Shown here: one piece after another, positions 34,749 through 46,381 of the stretch
How the letters are laid out: each line of letters opens with the position of its first letter
How positions within the stretch are numbered: the stretch's first letter is position 1
Assembly: GCA_963691655.1 (NCBI GenBank)
Contig: OY829327.1
Span: 66,228,079-66,292,078, forward strand
Source: Toxonevra muliebris
Lineage: Eukaryota > Arthropoda > Insecta > Diptera > Pallopteridae
Reading direction: 5' to 3'
DNA length: 64,000 bases
Notes under the pieces: generated by a model
The model's input: only the letters and a program-made list of their open reading frames with translations
The model's database searches: none
Told to the model about the DNA's origin: nothing
Position numbers and translations under genes: made by a program

Positions 34749-37700
34749 TTAATAATCTAGAGCTCTTAGTAATAGAAAAAAAAATAAAGTCGGTTTTAAA
34801 TTCAACATTTTAATATGGCAAAAATGTAAAATCTCCTATTAAATTTAAAATCGGTAATTATTTTCTTTGTTACTAAGGGCCAAGGAATTTAAATTTTAAA
34901 ATTTGTGTTTGTCATGCATTGCCAATTTTCCTAGTGGGTATAATGGTAGTAGATTTATTTATATTATTTTTTAAGTTATTACACAGGCCTACAAAATTTA
35001 AGTTATATATAATTTTTTGCATCGCTGAAAGTGAGCAAGATTTTAAGTTAAGACTTATCGAAACCCTGACCTGGTAGAAAAAATCTTCTGCCAGATTCGA
35101 TGGCAACCACTCCATACACGCCAGTGTTTTCTTCATCTTTGATTTTGTGTTTGCTTTGAAAGTTGTATATCAATAATATTTTTGATCTAAATGATAAAAT
35201 TTAAAAGAATACTTGCGCAAAAATTTATGGAGCTTAAGTACGTCTAATTTTGTTTTTGTTTACGTATTTCTGTTGTTTTTCTTGTCATTACTATTATTGT
35301 TGTCATATTTTACTTACAATCTAAAATGTTTTGTAAATAATAAATAATACTGTTATTGCATAGGGCAATTGCAATGAGCTCAGCAAATTCTGTTTTTTTT
35401 TTTTTAATTTTTACATTTTCTTGTTTTAAATTTTCTATTGTTTTGTCATGACCAATGACTTGTTTCTAGAGATAATTAACTTCTTTTCTGTTCGGCACGA
35501 TGGTGTTGATAGATTTTATAAAATGGAGATTAATTCTAATTTTTAAGATCTTGAAGAGAAAGAAAAACATTGTCAGTCATAACAACCTATTTGAAATTTG
35601 CACAGTTCCGGACTTTTTGAAACTTCAAAACTGTGTAATACTTATGTGTCTGATGATGTATTTTGCGAATTGAGAATAAAAGTGAGATTAGGTTCACTGT
35701 TTCTCTAAGCTTTATTCCATATTACGCTTCATATTATTATGAGCTCATATTTATTTAAAGTAGTAAAAAACGTTTATAATAATATAAGAAATCACAAATC
35801 AATTGATTTAAATAAACAAGAAAAAAACAAAACGTAATTCCCTAAACGAAGTGAAAACAATTTTATTTACAAAAAACAATAATTGAAATGCTCAATCTAA
35901 ACAACAACAACAAGTAAACACGTAAAAATATTTTCCAGGAATTTTTTCAAGTTCTGTTTCATTCAAAACATTTGAGCTTTTTCCACGAGCACTTTATTAT
36001 CATTAAGGTATTCTCCAAAATAAAAACATTTTTGTTTGTATAAAAACAAACAACAAATAAAAAATAAAGTTAAACTATTTCGCTTCTCATTGAGACACTA
36101 ACACCAGCAAAGAAATACGCAATTTTACGCGCCATTTTTTGGTCTTTCCACTCACACACACAGATACGCGCACACGTAAACAAATAAATTAATTTACTAT
36201 TTCCGCATTTTTGCGCAAACGTCAGCAACAGCAACAAAAATACGACAATAACAACAACAGCAAAGCTTACAAACAAGCAAGCAGACATGCGAGCAAAGAG
36301 ATAGAAAAATATTTGTTAATAATAATAATAAAAATATATAAACAAACTATAAACAACTACTGCTTGTTTGGTTTGATATGTCGGCGTTGTTGCTGGCGCT
36401 GTTACAACGTTACAGGGTGTTTCGTCGGTTACAATGCGTATAAAGTTATTAAAAATTAAAAGCAAATATAGACAGTATACTCGTACATACGTCAATATCT
36501 ATAATAAATATAATTGAGAACACAAGTCATTGAATTTAATGTTAGTAGGTAATATACGTATACAAAATAGATTTATCATTCATACAACTAAAGTGTTTTG
36601 AAGACTTTAGACTTAGGCTGTTTTTGGCATAAAACTAAATACTCGCCACAATTGAAACGTGTTGATTACAAAATCGTAATGAAGTGTCGTTTCATTAGTT
36701 TTTTTTTATTGAATATTGATTTTATAAATTTGCTTAGATATACATACATGTGTATGTACGAGAAAGAACTGCTAAGCTCAGTCATATTCGAACATGAGAT
36801 TTTCAAGACATTTGCGTCTTAAGTACTTCAAATACGTACAAATGGCCTATACAGACAGGGGACCACATTCTGAATAAGTTCACCTTCAAATACAAATTAT
36901 GAGTAGTGGTATGAAAGTAGGTGTGGCTTCGTCAAATTGTTTATTATATAATAAAAAGGTTCAAAGTTCAGAGCATTTGAATGGATATGCGGGAATGAAA
37001 CGAAGGGTACAAAAATAAATCAGAAATGAACACACTTTTACGTTTTAAACAAGAGAAAAGAAGTTTCACTTCAAAATATCGTTCTAGTCAACAAATAAAG
37101 ATATTTTCAATCCGATTACAATAAAATTGTAAAAGTTTAACTAAACTTCTCCCAATATCCGATATTATCCTTCCTTAGCATGTCAAGCTCTGCAATAAAA
37201 CAGAAAAAGTTTGCAAACTTCCATTAGTCGTCAAAACATAGTTAAAAAAAAAAATCGGTGAAATTTAATTCATTTAATTTTAGAAAGTAATTTGGGTAAC
37301 TAATTTTTATTAATTTTGGAACCAGTTCAAATCCCAAAGACTATTCTAGTCCAAATAATAAAAAATAGTAAAAGTATCCTTCGACATTACTTTCTTCTTA
37401 TTTGTCAAAGATTACGACGCAATTACAGCAATCGCATTATCGTTGCCACACGCGTAAAAATTGGGATGGAAGGGCCGCGCTCCCGCTACACTCTGCATGT
37501 GTGATGCATGTGTGCTTCTTTGTGCGCGTTTGTTGGTGTGTGTGTTTGTGTGTGTGTGAATTATCAATTTGGAACGTGGCCGGCATTTGTTTTCTAATAT
37601 TTGTAGTTTGTTGTGATATTTTAATCAGTTCCTTAAGCAAATCGTTTTTTTTCAGCACACACACGCTTATCACATTGAAACTATAGCGTGGAAGTTGGGG

Positions 37701-38336
37701 ATGCAAACGACGGCGGAGGGGTGTTGGGGGAAGTTTGCCTCAAGTGTGGCGCATTTATTAATTCACAGCCGTCGCGACGTCTATTTGAACTTATAAAAAG
37801 AAAAAGAAAATAATAAAAAAGAAAAAAAATGAATTGGAATTGTTAATTATTGCAATTAGCGCAGCGTAGTTTGCTATTTGAAATAGTTTCATAAGCAGCA
37901 TAATTTCATCATCGCCATTTGCTCGTATGCATACTTGGATATTAAACCAGAATATACATACTTACATACATATATACGTAGATATGTGCGAGTATTTATT
38001 TCTGCTTCACCACATTATGCAAACAAATAAAGCATAATAATTTTGTTCTCGTCTGTGGCAGATAAGATAACAATTTGCGACGTAATAGAATATTTTATAT
38101 TTTTTATTATTAGGTACCTACTATTATGTATTAATATTATTTATTATCTTTTTTCTAGTCGTTAAAGTCAATATTTGCATTCAAATGAATACACTCACAT
38201 ACACATGCATTATCAAGAAGTGGAAAAAAGTGCTGTCTGTGTTGTCTGTGCTGGCTGTGTGACATAATTTCCATAATTTTAATCGGTTTCAACTAAATAT
38301 TTGAAACCTATTTACTGAATATAAATATGAACTTAC
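34749..38336. repeat. AT-rich intron DNA with GT and CA repeats
   Basis: Simple repeats include CAGCAACAGCAACAA near 36221, a TAA repeat near 36320 and GTGTGTGTTTGTGTG at 37537-37556. A GC-richer patch (37430-37760) has short frames on both strands, none recognised. Confidence 0.5.
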
Positions 38337-38515
38337 TTATTTAACGGCGTCAGCGTCATTGGCACCTCAATACTGTTTGAAGGTTTTCGACGATCACCAC
38401 CCATATCGGCTAAGCGTGCGAAGTCTGTATCACGATCCTGATCGGCTAAACGTGCAGAGCGCCGCGATTCAAGCAGGCGCACTTCTTCAAGACGTTTTTT
38501 CAGTTCAATCGGTTC
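38337..38515 (-). CDS. Glut4EF: Glut4EF/ZNF395-family transcription factor, internal coding exon (most 5' of three seen)
   Basis: An open stretch of 59 codons plus 2 nt on the minus strand, entered in phase 0 after a tttcag acceptor (AG at 38517-38516) and left at a strong GTAAGT donor (38336-38331). It encodes a charged, probably helical segment (KKRLEEVRLLESRRSARLA), then an acidic/basic stretch (DQDRDTDF) and a segment ending TPLNK. Reading on into the exon at 8759 completes the split codon without a stop. Composition is clearly richer in G and C than the flanking intron. I assign the family from the downstream exons; this segment alone is not diagnostic. The start codon is not in this exon, so an upstream exon must exist. 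One candidate is 39778-39813. Confidence 0.85.
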
Positions 38516-39777
38516 CTGAAATATCAAAATAAATTGAAATCAAAAATTAATCAATATGTTTTTTTTTTTTATTATTATTTTATAAACGTTATGTAAATCA
38601 CAGATACTAGTTGAAATTTCGGAACTCTGACCCTCTTGCGGCATCAGTTAACATTATCTTATTTATATAAAGTTAACTATTGAATTATGATAAAGTTTTA
38701 AAATTTTATATGAATTTGAAAATTATTTTTGCTTTTTTTATGTTTATTAAAAGTATCAATTACATTTTAGAAGTCTGAAAAGTCCTTAGGTTAGTTTTTA
38801 ATTCATTGCGAAGTTTTCTTACAATTTCTAAACATTTGCGGCCACAGTTAACATTTTCTGATTTAAAATTAAGAACTATATTCGTTATTATTCTTAGAAC
38901 TGGATAAATTTTGAGTATAAAGTTTAAAATAGCAACTTATAGTTTCCAGTTATGGAAACTGGTGCTAACTAAATGCCGGTTAAGTGGGATTTAAATTTCT
39001 TTATTTCAGAAAATTATCATCAGTTTCGATTAATGAAACTGTGCCACGACGAATCCTAGTTTGAGCTTTCAACCTTTTTCTCTGACATCAATTTACTATG
39101 CAGCATTTTTCATTATAGAATATTTATGTTATATGTTAGTTAATCTAAAGAAAAAATTATTAAAAAACTTAAATTTGCACGACCCCAAAGAATTTCTAAT
39201 TAAAATTTTTTTTTTTTTAATTTATTACATAATTGAATAAAGTTATTTTATTTCAATGCATTTTTAAAATTGTATAGTATGTTTTTTCAGCATTACGTTT
39301 CACTGTTTGACATAAAACTTGAACACCATTGAATCAATGCAATATTGCAATTAAATTTATTTAATGCTTTAAAAAAATCATTTAAAAATTTCAAAGAAAA
39401 AACCACTTCACCTGTGCCAGTAGTTGCAATTTACCATGCAGAATATATTTAATATTTTTAATATTTATTACTTAAACCAAGTGGAAAATATTTCAACACA
39501 CTGAGTTTTTAATTTTTTATTTTTGTTTGTTTTTTCCTCGGTAATAAATGTGAATTTATTTTTATGAAATTAATTTTTTAAAACTTTTAATTTTATGTTT
39601 ATTATTTATTTTTTATTATATTTAAATTACATTACAAAATGTTTGAATGCACAGTGAGAAATCACCTCACAATAACGAATGAGAACCAGAGGAAGGCACG
39701 TTGAAGAATTTCAATCAACAAAATATTTATGTCAACACTCGGCAGCGGCAATGATGACGATAAAGGTGAAGAATTAC

Positions 39778-39813
39778 GTATATAATGCGGTTGTTGTTGC
39801 TGTTGCTTTGCAT
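39778..39813 (-). CDS. Candidate first coding exon (12 codons) of an alternative Glut4EF isoform
   Basis: On the minus strand an ATG at 39813-39811 opens a 12-codon frame, MQSNSNNNRIIY. It ends exactly in phase 0 at a possible donor, TAC|GTAATT (GT at 39777-39776). The next exon of the gene, at 38515, also starts in phase 0. A TATA-like box lies about 440 bp upstream. Against it: the donor is only moderate, the sequence before the ATG is not a good initiation context, and Asn/Ser/Gln-rich codons are common in CAA-repeat DNA. This is an inference from frame and position only. Confidence 0.25.
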
Positions 39814-40224
39814 CAGTTGAATATGATGTTTTTGTTGTTGTGGCTGTTGTTTTCTGTTACACTTTGTTGAATAAAATATTTGCAGATAAGATAAATTGTT
39901 TTTCACGCTAAAACTTTTATTTTATTTTCCTTTATTTTTATGCTCATAGAATTTTTCCTACTGGCAAATATTGCGTCTAATAATTTATTTGAATCACAAT
40001 TTGTTGTTCTTGTTGCTGGTTGCTGTTGTAGTGAAATGTCACACTCAATCACAAAAAACAACATAAAGAAAAGTAGAACAACATTCAAGAAACAACAGTA
40101 GCAACATTTGTTGAATGTGCGTTTAATTGGCACAAAACACCGGCCGGTATCTTCACACCGATACACATACACACACACACTCAATCAGAACACTGAATCT
40201 AAAAGGTTATGTGTTGTTGTAGGA

Positions 40225-40258
40225 GGAATCGAATGACGTTGCCGGTGCCTTTTATATA
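40225..40258 (-). promoter_or_regulatory. Possible TATA-box core promoter, minus strand
   Basis: The minus strand reads TATATAAAAGGC from about 40258 to 40247, a near-ideal TATA box. Transcription would be expected to start near 40225. A CATTC lies near 40235 but no strong initiator is at the ideal distance. Downstream DNA is CA-rich and stays open-looking towards the exon at 38515, as expected for a 5' leader. TATA-like sequences occur often by chance in AT-rich DNA. Confidence 0.3.
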
Positions 40259-40689
40259 CGTTTGAATGTTTGTATAATTTTTAGAATTATTTGGGGCAAT
40301 AGGCCCAAAATAGTTTTTCAATGTTAAAAATGTTGTTGTTTTTTTTTTTTTGATTCTCAAATTTCATTTAAATTCTTTAGTTTAATTTAGATTTACTTTA
40401 TTTGATTTCAAAATATTTTATTTGATTTTTTAATACTTAGCAACAGTAAAATTTTATGTGCTTATTTATAAAGTAACTAAGTTGCACTTCCACTTTTCAC
40501 GATTGCTCTTTGAAGCGAAACAAAAGAAAAATATTTAATTTCACTAAATTTTTTTTTAGAGTATTTTTTTTACTTTCTTTCTTTTAATTCGTCTTTTTAA
40601 ATATTAAAATATTTTTAAAATTTGGAGTAATTCGACCAAGTTTATGGGTTGGTACTCAGAAAAACACTAAGTAAAATATTTTACTACAA

Positions 40690-41090
40690 GTGCGTTCACA
40701 GTTTCTTTGCTTGCGTTCGATCGATGGCGTGTGTAAACGGTTCGCGCGCGCATTCAAGAATGATTCTACGAGATACTCGCGAGCTGTTGTTTTGCTGCTG
40801 CTTGTCGTTTTGCGACTTTGCGCTGCTGTTGCTGGTCTCTAGTACGAATGTTGCTGGTGCTGTTTCTGTTGTCGTAGTCGTCGTCGTTGTTCATCGTGGG
40901 TATTGTTTCTGCTCGTTTGTTTTTATTTTTACTTTTAGTTTTCTTTTTTATTTTTTTGAATTTTTTTTACTTGTTACGTCGTTTGTTTATATCGTCGTTC
41001 TTTATGCGGCATTTTTATTTTTTTTTCTGTTGCTTATTTGAGTTTTCCCCATAATTTTTTTTCTCTCTCTCTCTCTCTCTTATTCACTCA
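40690..41090 (-). promoter_or_regulatory. GAGA/CAACAA-rich block, possible alternative 5' leader or promoter region
   Basis: Read on the minus strand this block has a GA repeat (CT repeat at 41062-41081 on the plus strand), GTGAGTGA-type motifs, CAACAA/CAGCAG tracts, and a locally GC-rich segment with GCGCGCG near 40743-40750. Dipteran promoters and 5' leaders of developmental genes often look like this. No TATA box or clear initiator is evident. A plus-strand open frame here is low-complexity and not believed. Confidence 0.25.
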
Positions 41091-42030
41091 CTCGTTCACT
41101 GGCTCACACAGTCACTCACGGTGTATAAAAAAACTCAAAGTTTGTTTACGTAAGTTTCTGATTTTGCACTTTGCCTGCCGCTGTTGTTGTTGTTGCTTGT
41201 ATGACAGCTTACAAATACTGATACAAATACATATGCACATATGTAAATAGGTGTGTATACATGAGTGGCGTCTATCTATGAGTTTCTATTTTTGCACAGG
41301 TAGCTTTCCTGCTGCTGCATCACGCACACACTCACACATACACAGAAACAGAATGATTTTATGCACACTTATACTTAAACGAATTTGATATTATGCTTTT
41401 ACCAATATTTTTCATATGGTGTATCCAATGTTAAGAGCGTTTGCAATTTAAGAGAACTTCAAAGTACAGAGTTGAAATATTTTTAGAGAATTGCAACAAT
41501 ATTTGCTTGCATGAAAGTGAAATTATGAGCATATGATCTTAATACTCTCTCAGTTTATAAAGCTCAATGGTAACAACAACAAGAATGAAATTAAAAATAT
41601 TTGGCACGCTATTCAAATTTGCCGGTAAGATTTTTTTTGTAAGCTTTTAAGTATGTATGTTAAATTTTTTTTTTACAGAATTATCAACGATTGCCAATTT
41701 GTTCTTGATTTCTTTATTATGTACGTATGTATTACAAATTTATTAATAGTTTAAAAAGTATTTAAGAGCTACTCAGCATAACATGATAACAATAAAGATG
41801 AGTCATCGTACATATGCACATACATATGTATAATGTATTGAAATTGTGGAAAATACAAAGAAAAAATACCGGAATTTATTGTAGGTACACAGTTTTGAAT
41901 GTATTTCCCCTCACAAATTATTATATACTTACGTATTGAAAACCTTGGAAGGTTTTAAAATACACAGTAGAAATCTTACGCGAATTGGTCATTTCATGCC
42001 GAAACCATTCCAAGTTTGGAATTAATTAAT
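41091..42030. other. AT-rich DNA upstream of the transposon nest
   Basis: Short CACACA/TATG repeats near 41230-41345. No exon recognised. Confidence 0.45.
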
Positions 42031-42175
42031 TTAACCCATTAATGTCAGCACCCAGATCCCGTCCTAAATAGAAAACTACAAATGCTTTTTCAGAAAAATA
42101 TCTTAATGTTTGTGGGCGTGGCAACTGTGTTAATATTTACGTATGATATAATGTATTTTATTATATTATATTTAA

Positions 42176-42482
42176 GACGACCTCGATAGATAGTAGGTAG
42201 TGCACTGGACTTTCGTCTGGGAGGTTCGGGTTCGATTTCCGTCTTCGTCTGGTGGTTAATTTTCATAACTTTCTTATATTTACTATCAATATGAAGTGTA
42301 TGAAAATTATGAGATAGTGAACAAGTACACACATTGGTTGGTAATGGCAAAACCACCAAGTCGATAAAAAATTCCCACACCGCCGTTCGGAATCGGCGTT
42401 AAACTGTAGGTCCAACTATGTGGTATCACAAGGGGTCGTTCAGGCCTAAGTGTCTCTCTCGACAGCCACTCCAACCTAACAT
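42176..42482 (+). mobile_element. SINE family A (tRNA-derived), best copy
   Basis: The head GACCTCGATAGATAGTAGGT resembles a tRNA A-box region. GGTTCGGGTTCGATTTCC (42223-42240) contains a good RNA polymerase III B box. The body includes GTAATGGCAAAACCACCAAG, and the tail has CCGTTCGGAATCGGCG and TTAAACTGTAGGTCC. Partial copies occur at 2000-2188 and 19694-19752. It is inserted in the outer TTAA element. It is not a tRNA gene: the cloverleaf is not preserved and an unrelated 3' body is attached. Confidence 0.8.
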
Positions 42483-42525
42483 AACGAACCTATTTTACAG
42501 TTACATATAAACTTAAAAAAAAGTT

Positions 42526-43646
42526 TTAAGGGGTTATATACATTTGTTGTCGGAAAAAAGGGTATTTTCATTATTTTTTTTGGCCAGGGCCATACAATTT
42601 TATCTGAATCAGTCACCGTATATCTATTTGTTGATGTTGCAAGGTGTTTCATTAATTTTTTAAACAAAGCACCTTTTTTTAAAGAACGGTTTATCGGAAA
42701 TGAAAAAAACCGGAACATGTTTTAGTTTTCATCGTCATGCTCTTAATGAACGACGGATTTTGTGAAATCTACATTTTTACAAAAATGGTTATGATTTCTT
42801 TAAAAATCTTGATTTTCGAGGGTAGCCAGAAAAAAAGTTTTGTTTGAAATAAATACTCCTTCGTTCAGTAAGAGGCTATTACAGTTATAAGCTATCCAGT
42901 AAAAACTGAGATCGATAGGTGAAATTAGGGTAGCCAGGTTTTTAAACCGCGAAATCAGTACATTAGACGTTGGAAATTAGTGAAAATCAGTACAAATCAG
43001 TACTGTTTTTAATGCTTTTATTACCTAGTAATTTATACAGTGCTATAAACGCTCTGAACTTTTTCTCCTTTTTGTGTGTTCCTTTTACATTTTTTTCTTC
43101 CTCAGTAGACAATGTTGATTACGTATCAATTTCCATATTTAGAGAATTTTGAGAGCTGAGGGCAATAACCAAATTCAATTAGTAACAACTTTCATTCACT
43201 CATATAAAAACACACGTTAACCAACTTTTTTCAAGCAAATTTTGCTTTTCTCCCCTCGATAGCAGTAAAGCGTACGCATTTTATTTTGTGAACAATCAGA
43301 AAAAGAAACAAATAGGGAGAGACTATCAGCAAAAACGATTTTAAAGCCATTAAGGTTAAGCACGAAAATTCTTTAAAAAAATCTGTATTTAAAAAAAAAA
43401 AAACAGGACATGGCACTGATCAAATCAGCACGTCTGGCTACCCTAGGTGAAATGGTTCTTGAGAAACATTTCTCACCACAACGGAACTTTTGGGAAAACA
43501 ACATTTCGAGATAAAACCTTTGGCTCAAGTGCTCAAATCTCAATGAAATTTGGAAAAGATTTTCTCAAGAGGATGTAATTTATGGAAATGCAATACAAAA
43601 CTTTTCGATTTTTTCGGCCAACACAAGTGTATATATAACCCCTTAA
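42526..43646. mobile_element. TTAA-bounded MITE, GGGGTTATATA family, interrupted by a hAT element
   Basis: TTAA then GGGGTTATATACATTTG at the left; reversed right end TTAA then GGGGTTATATATACACTTG. Removing the nested hAT element (520 bp plus an 8-bp duplication) leaves about 590 bp, close to the 552 bp of the relative at 16862-17413. The interiors are diverged and non-coding. Confidence 0.75.
42926..43445. mobile_element. Nested hAT-like MITE with perfect 8-bp target duplication
   Basis: The ends TAGGGTAGCCAG and, reversed, TAGGGTAGCCAG are identical over 12 bp. GGTGAAAT flanks it exactly at 42918-42925 and 43446-43453. Length 520 bp. The interior repeats AAATCAGTAC motifs near the left end (42951-43008), and a GCAC/ATCAGCAC form near the right. 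No transposase frame. The exact duplication suggests it is the youngest insertion in this nest. Confidence 0.88.
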
Positions 43647-43966
43647 AGTATGTAACCTTACCCCCTTTATATTCATTTTGTAGCTTAAACTTTAAATTTT
43701 ACGTTAATTAACACATTTCGTTTTATTGTTTTGTTTTTTTCAATCTACTTTACAATATTACTTAGCTTAGTGTCATTTTGCACTTTTTTTTAAAAACTGC
43801 AAAAATTGGCTTGAAAAAATGTTATCAAAATAATTTTTATTCGAATTGTGACAGATTTTTTGGAAAAAGCTGTCTTTTGTGTCGCGTATACCGTTAAATT
43901 TTGAAAAATTTATAAAAAACACTCCATTTGCGTATGATATATCATACGTAAACCTTAATGGGTTAA

Positions 43967-44620
43967 GAGCAATCAAAGTGAAGCCATTTCTAAATTTTGA
44001 GATATTGGCAGAAAATGTATACAGCGAAAAGGGAGAAATATTTAAAATTCGTTATAATTTTAATAATCTATCTATGTCTGAATTTTACATAGTAAGGGTA
44101 AAATATTTTCATAATACAGTAGTCCAATTTCTGGATGATTTTAATTTAACAAATATTTACTAAAAAGTACACAAATAACTTAATGGTACTTAACACTTGA
44201 GGGATTACGCCCAGTTCGGGCCATCGGGAAAATTGATTTTTAATTTTTTGTTTTCATTTTCTTAAAATACATATTTTCCGAAATCCCACAAAGCGTATCA
44301 AAGAGTGCTTGTTAGGTTTAATTCTATTATATGGTCTCAGGTACTTGGAGCCAGCTATAGTTGCAGAGGGGCTCCTTTATGAGCCTGAAAATAAACGACT
44401 CTACGCAAGTTAATAAAAAATAGTTTTAACTATGAAAAACATGACATTAAATGATTAAACGCTTTTTTTATGATAATAAGCGAGATCTGAATTGATGAGT
44501 TTTAATTCCACAGAAACGTGTTTTTTAATGCATTCCAAAAACTTTGTTTTAAGTTTTCTTTTAAAATTGTTGTTAAATTTGGTAAAAATCAAAATTTTAC
44601 AAAATAGTTCATTCAGGCCA
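43967..44620. other. AT-rich DNA between elements
   Basis: No gene recognised. An open plus-strand frame (43879-44163) starts inside the outer element and has no recognisable motif. Confidence 0.4.
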
Positions 44621-44763
44621 TTAACCCAGTAATGCCTAGCGGTGCCATATGGCACCTTGTCGCTGAGCCGTTCCTGAGCCCGGTTTAAAAACAATTTTTT
44701 TTCTCAAGTTAGTTTCTTGATCTATTTATTTACTTTGGTTCCCGCTCGTTCTTAATGGGTTAA
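44621..44763. mobile_element. TTAA-bounded piggyBac-like MITE (143 bp)
   Basis: Left TTAACCCAGTAATGCC, reversed right TTAACCCATTAAGAACG, both starting with TTAA. An internal palindrome GGTGCCATATGGCACC lies at 44641-44656. Non-coding. Confidence 0.7.
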
Positions 44764-45099
44764 CTATGCATAATGTTAACGCAATAGTATTTGGTTTTAT
44801 TTCAGATACGCGGTTCGGAAGATATTGTGGCCATCGCAAGTGATATCGATAAAAAGGCGTTCTACGAGAAAATCTGTATTTGTTTCATTATTTATTTTCA
44901 TAAAAAAATCTTAGAATTACTCATTAGATATTTATTAGAAAGGAATAAATATCTTAAAAATTACATCATTTCGCAACTAGGAGTAACCATTTAAACATTA
45001 TTTGCCACTTGAAACTGTTCGATAAAAATAAACTTTTTTAAAAATAACAAAATTCTGGCGTATTCCGTGGTTTCAAAAGTTTATATCTGATTTATCACA

Positions 45100-46381
45100 C
45101 TATTATATGTACATATATTTATAAAACTGTAACTTGATTTCGTATGTCTACAACTTTTTTTCAAAAATACTGAACCGATTTTGATCAAAAACATACTGTT
45201 TGAAAGACAATTTCTCTCTGCGTAACAAAGGCTATTATGTCAAACAATAAGTGGGCGTGGTAACTCTCATATAACTCAGATGGTTTTTGGGTACATGTAT
45301 CTCCACAACCAGAGATTTGGTACAAGGATGTTAATGGACAATGTAATGCCGCAGGAAAAAGGTTAGTGAAATTTAAAAAGGGGGCGTGACACCTCCTATA
45401 TAATCTGAGCTTTAATTGTGGGATATCTCAGTATTCATTTGTGGCACGTCTCCTAAAAATATTATTTGTCAATGGCATTCTGTGAAAAAATATGGATGTA
45501 ATGCTTTTTTATATATCTCGAGAACCAGTTGCAGCACAGCACAGCACTGATGTTGTCTGACAAAAGCATGCTACAAAAAAAAATTTGGATGGAATTGGAA
45601 AAGAAAGCGAACACTTTTCAAATATAAGCTAAATTTTCATTATGGTATATCTCAGGAACTATTTGTGGGGCAGTTCTTAGATTTGGAATGAAAATATAAT
45701 TTGCCAGTAGAATTCGGTGGGTAAAATATGGGAAGGCTTGAGTTAGTGGGCGTAACACCTCAGTTTTATACAGTATATTTCCTAAATTATTTGTGGTACA
45801 GTATTGATTGTTCCCAGGAAAACTTTGAATGCCAGTGGAAAATGCTGGAAAAAAATGAATGGAATAAATAAAATATGCGTGATGCCTCCCATGTAAAAGA
45901 AATGTTCGAAATTTTATAGCTGAGAAACCAAAGAAGACAATGACAGTTTGTGTGTGAAGGTGGTATATTGATAGTAGTAATTGGGCAGAATGTAGAAGTT
46001 TTTGGACAAGTAGGCACTGCTCTTACAAAGGAAATGCTTGAAACGGCATTTATGGGGAACCACAGTAAGGAAAGCAATGCAAGTTTGGTTGTGAAGGCTG
46101 TTTGTTGATAGTTATTAGAGAGCCAAAGCAAGAAAATTATGAAGGTTTGTGTGTTAAGATGTGATCTTGATAGCATTAGCTAAGAAGAATGTTGACAATA
46201 TTGAACAAGTGCGAGTGAAAATACCCATGTAAATGATATGAATGTATCTGTATGAATGGTGCAATAATTAGATTTTGATCGGAGACTGACACGCCATATT
46301 TTTAACAAACGTTTTTTGTTGTTGCAATTTTTGTATTATCCCTACTTTGACAGGTTCGGACAGCTTCGCCCAGCTAGTATA
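45100..46381. mobile_element. Repetitive element with tandem modules; possible Helitron-like 3' end
   Basis: Diverged modules recur on the plus strand: TATCTC/TATTTCCT followed by ATTTGTGG(C/G/T) and a (T)GCCAGTxGAA or TCAATGGCATTC segment, near 45290, 45418, 45645 and 45775, often preceded by GGGCGTG(G/A). From 45905 to 46200 another set repeats around GTTTGTGTGTGAAG...TTGATAG. The unit ends near 46381 with GCTTCGCCCAGCTAG|T, similar to a Helitron CTRR end. No 5' TC end or hairpin was established, so the class is uncertain. A 129-codon minus-strand frame is only the repeat read through. Confidence 0.35.

Larger units (their letters stand above)
8760..38336 (-). other. 29.6 kb intron of the Glut4EF-like gene, filled with transposon relics
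   Basis: The interval joins two coding exons whose phases fit (2 nt + 1 nt) and whose splice sites are canonical. Long early introns are usual for dipteran transcription-factor genes. It holds many of the mobile elements listed here and no other recognised coding exon. An unrecognised small exon or a nested gene cannot be excluded by eye. Confidence 0.75.
42031..43966. mobile_element. Outer TTAA-bounded (piggyBac-like) element hosting three nested insertions
   Basis: The left boundary reads TTAACCCATTAATG from 42031. The reversed right boundary reads TTAACCCATTAAGG ending at 43966. Interior flanks share TTTACGTATGATATA (about 42136) and its inverse near 43931-43953. Subtracting the nested SINE (42176-42482) and second TTAA element (42526-43646) leaves roughly 500 bp, a normal MITE size. 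The 143-bp element at 44621-44763 has the same TTAACCCA(K)TAA ends. Confidence 0.65.

Noticed and set aside
39903..40184. 93-codon minus-strand frame as a coding exon
   Set aside because: Needs a non-ATG start; composition is Cys/Phe/Val-rich repeat-like, with no family match. More likely leader sequence, if transcribed.
40649..41041. 130-codon plus-strand open frame
   Set aside because: Low-complexity Val/Phe/Leu runs from GTTGTT and TTTT tracts; no domain, and it runs antisense to the CAA-rich leader-like strand.
42176..42250. tRNA gene
   Set aside because: A-box-like and B-box sequences are present, but the cloverleaf is not preserved and a SINE body and tail follow.
45787..46176. 129-codon minus-strand open frame
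   Set aside because: It reads through tandem repeat modules, so the protein repeats itself with no known family.
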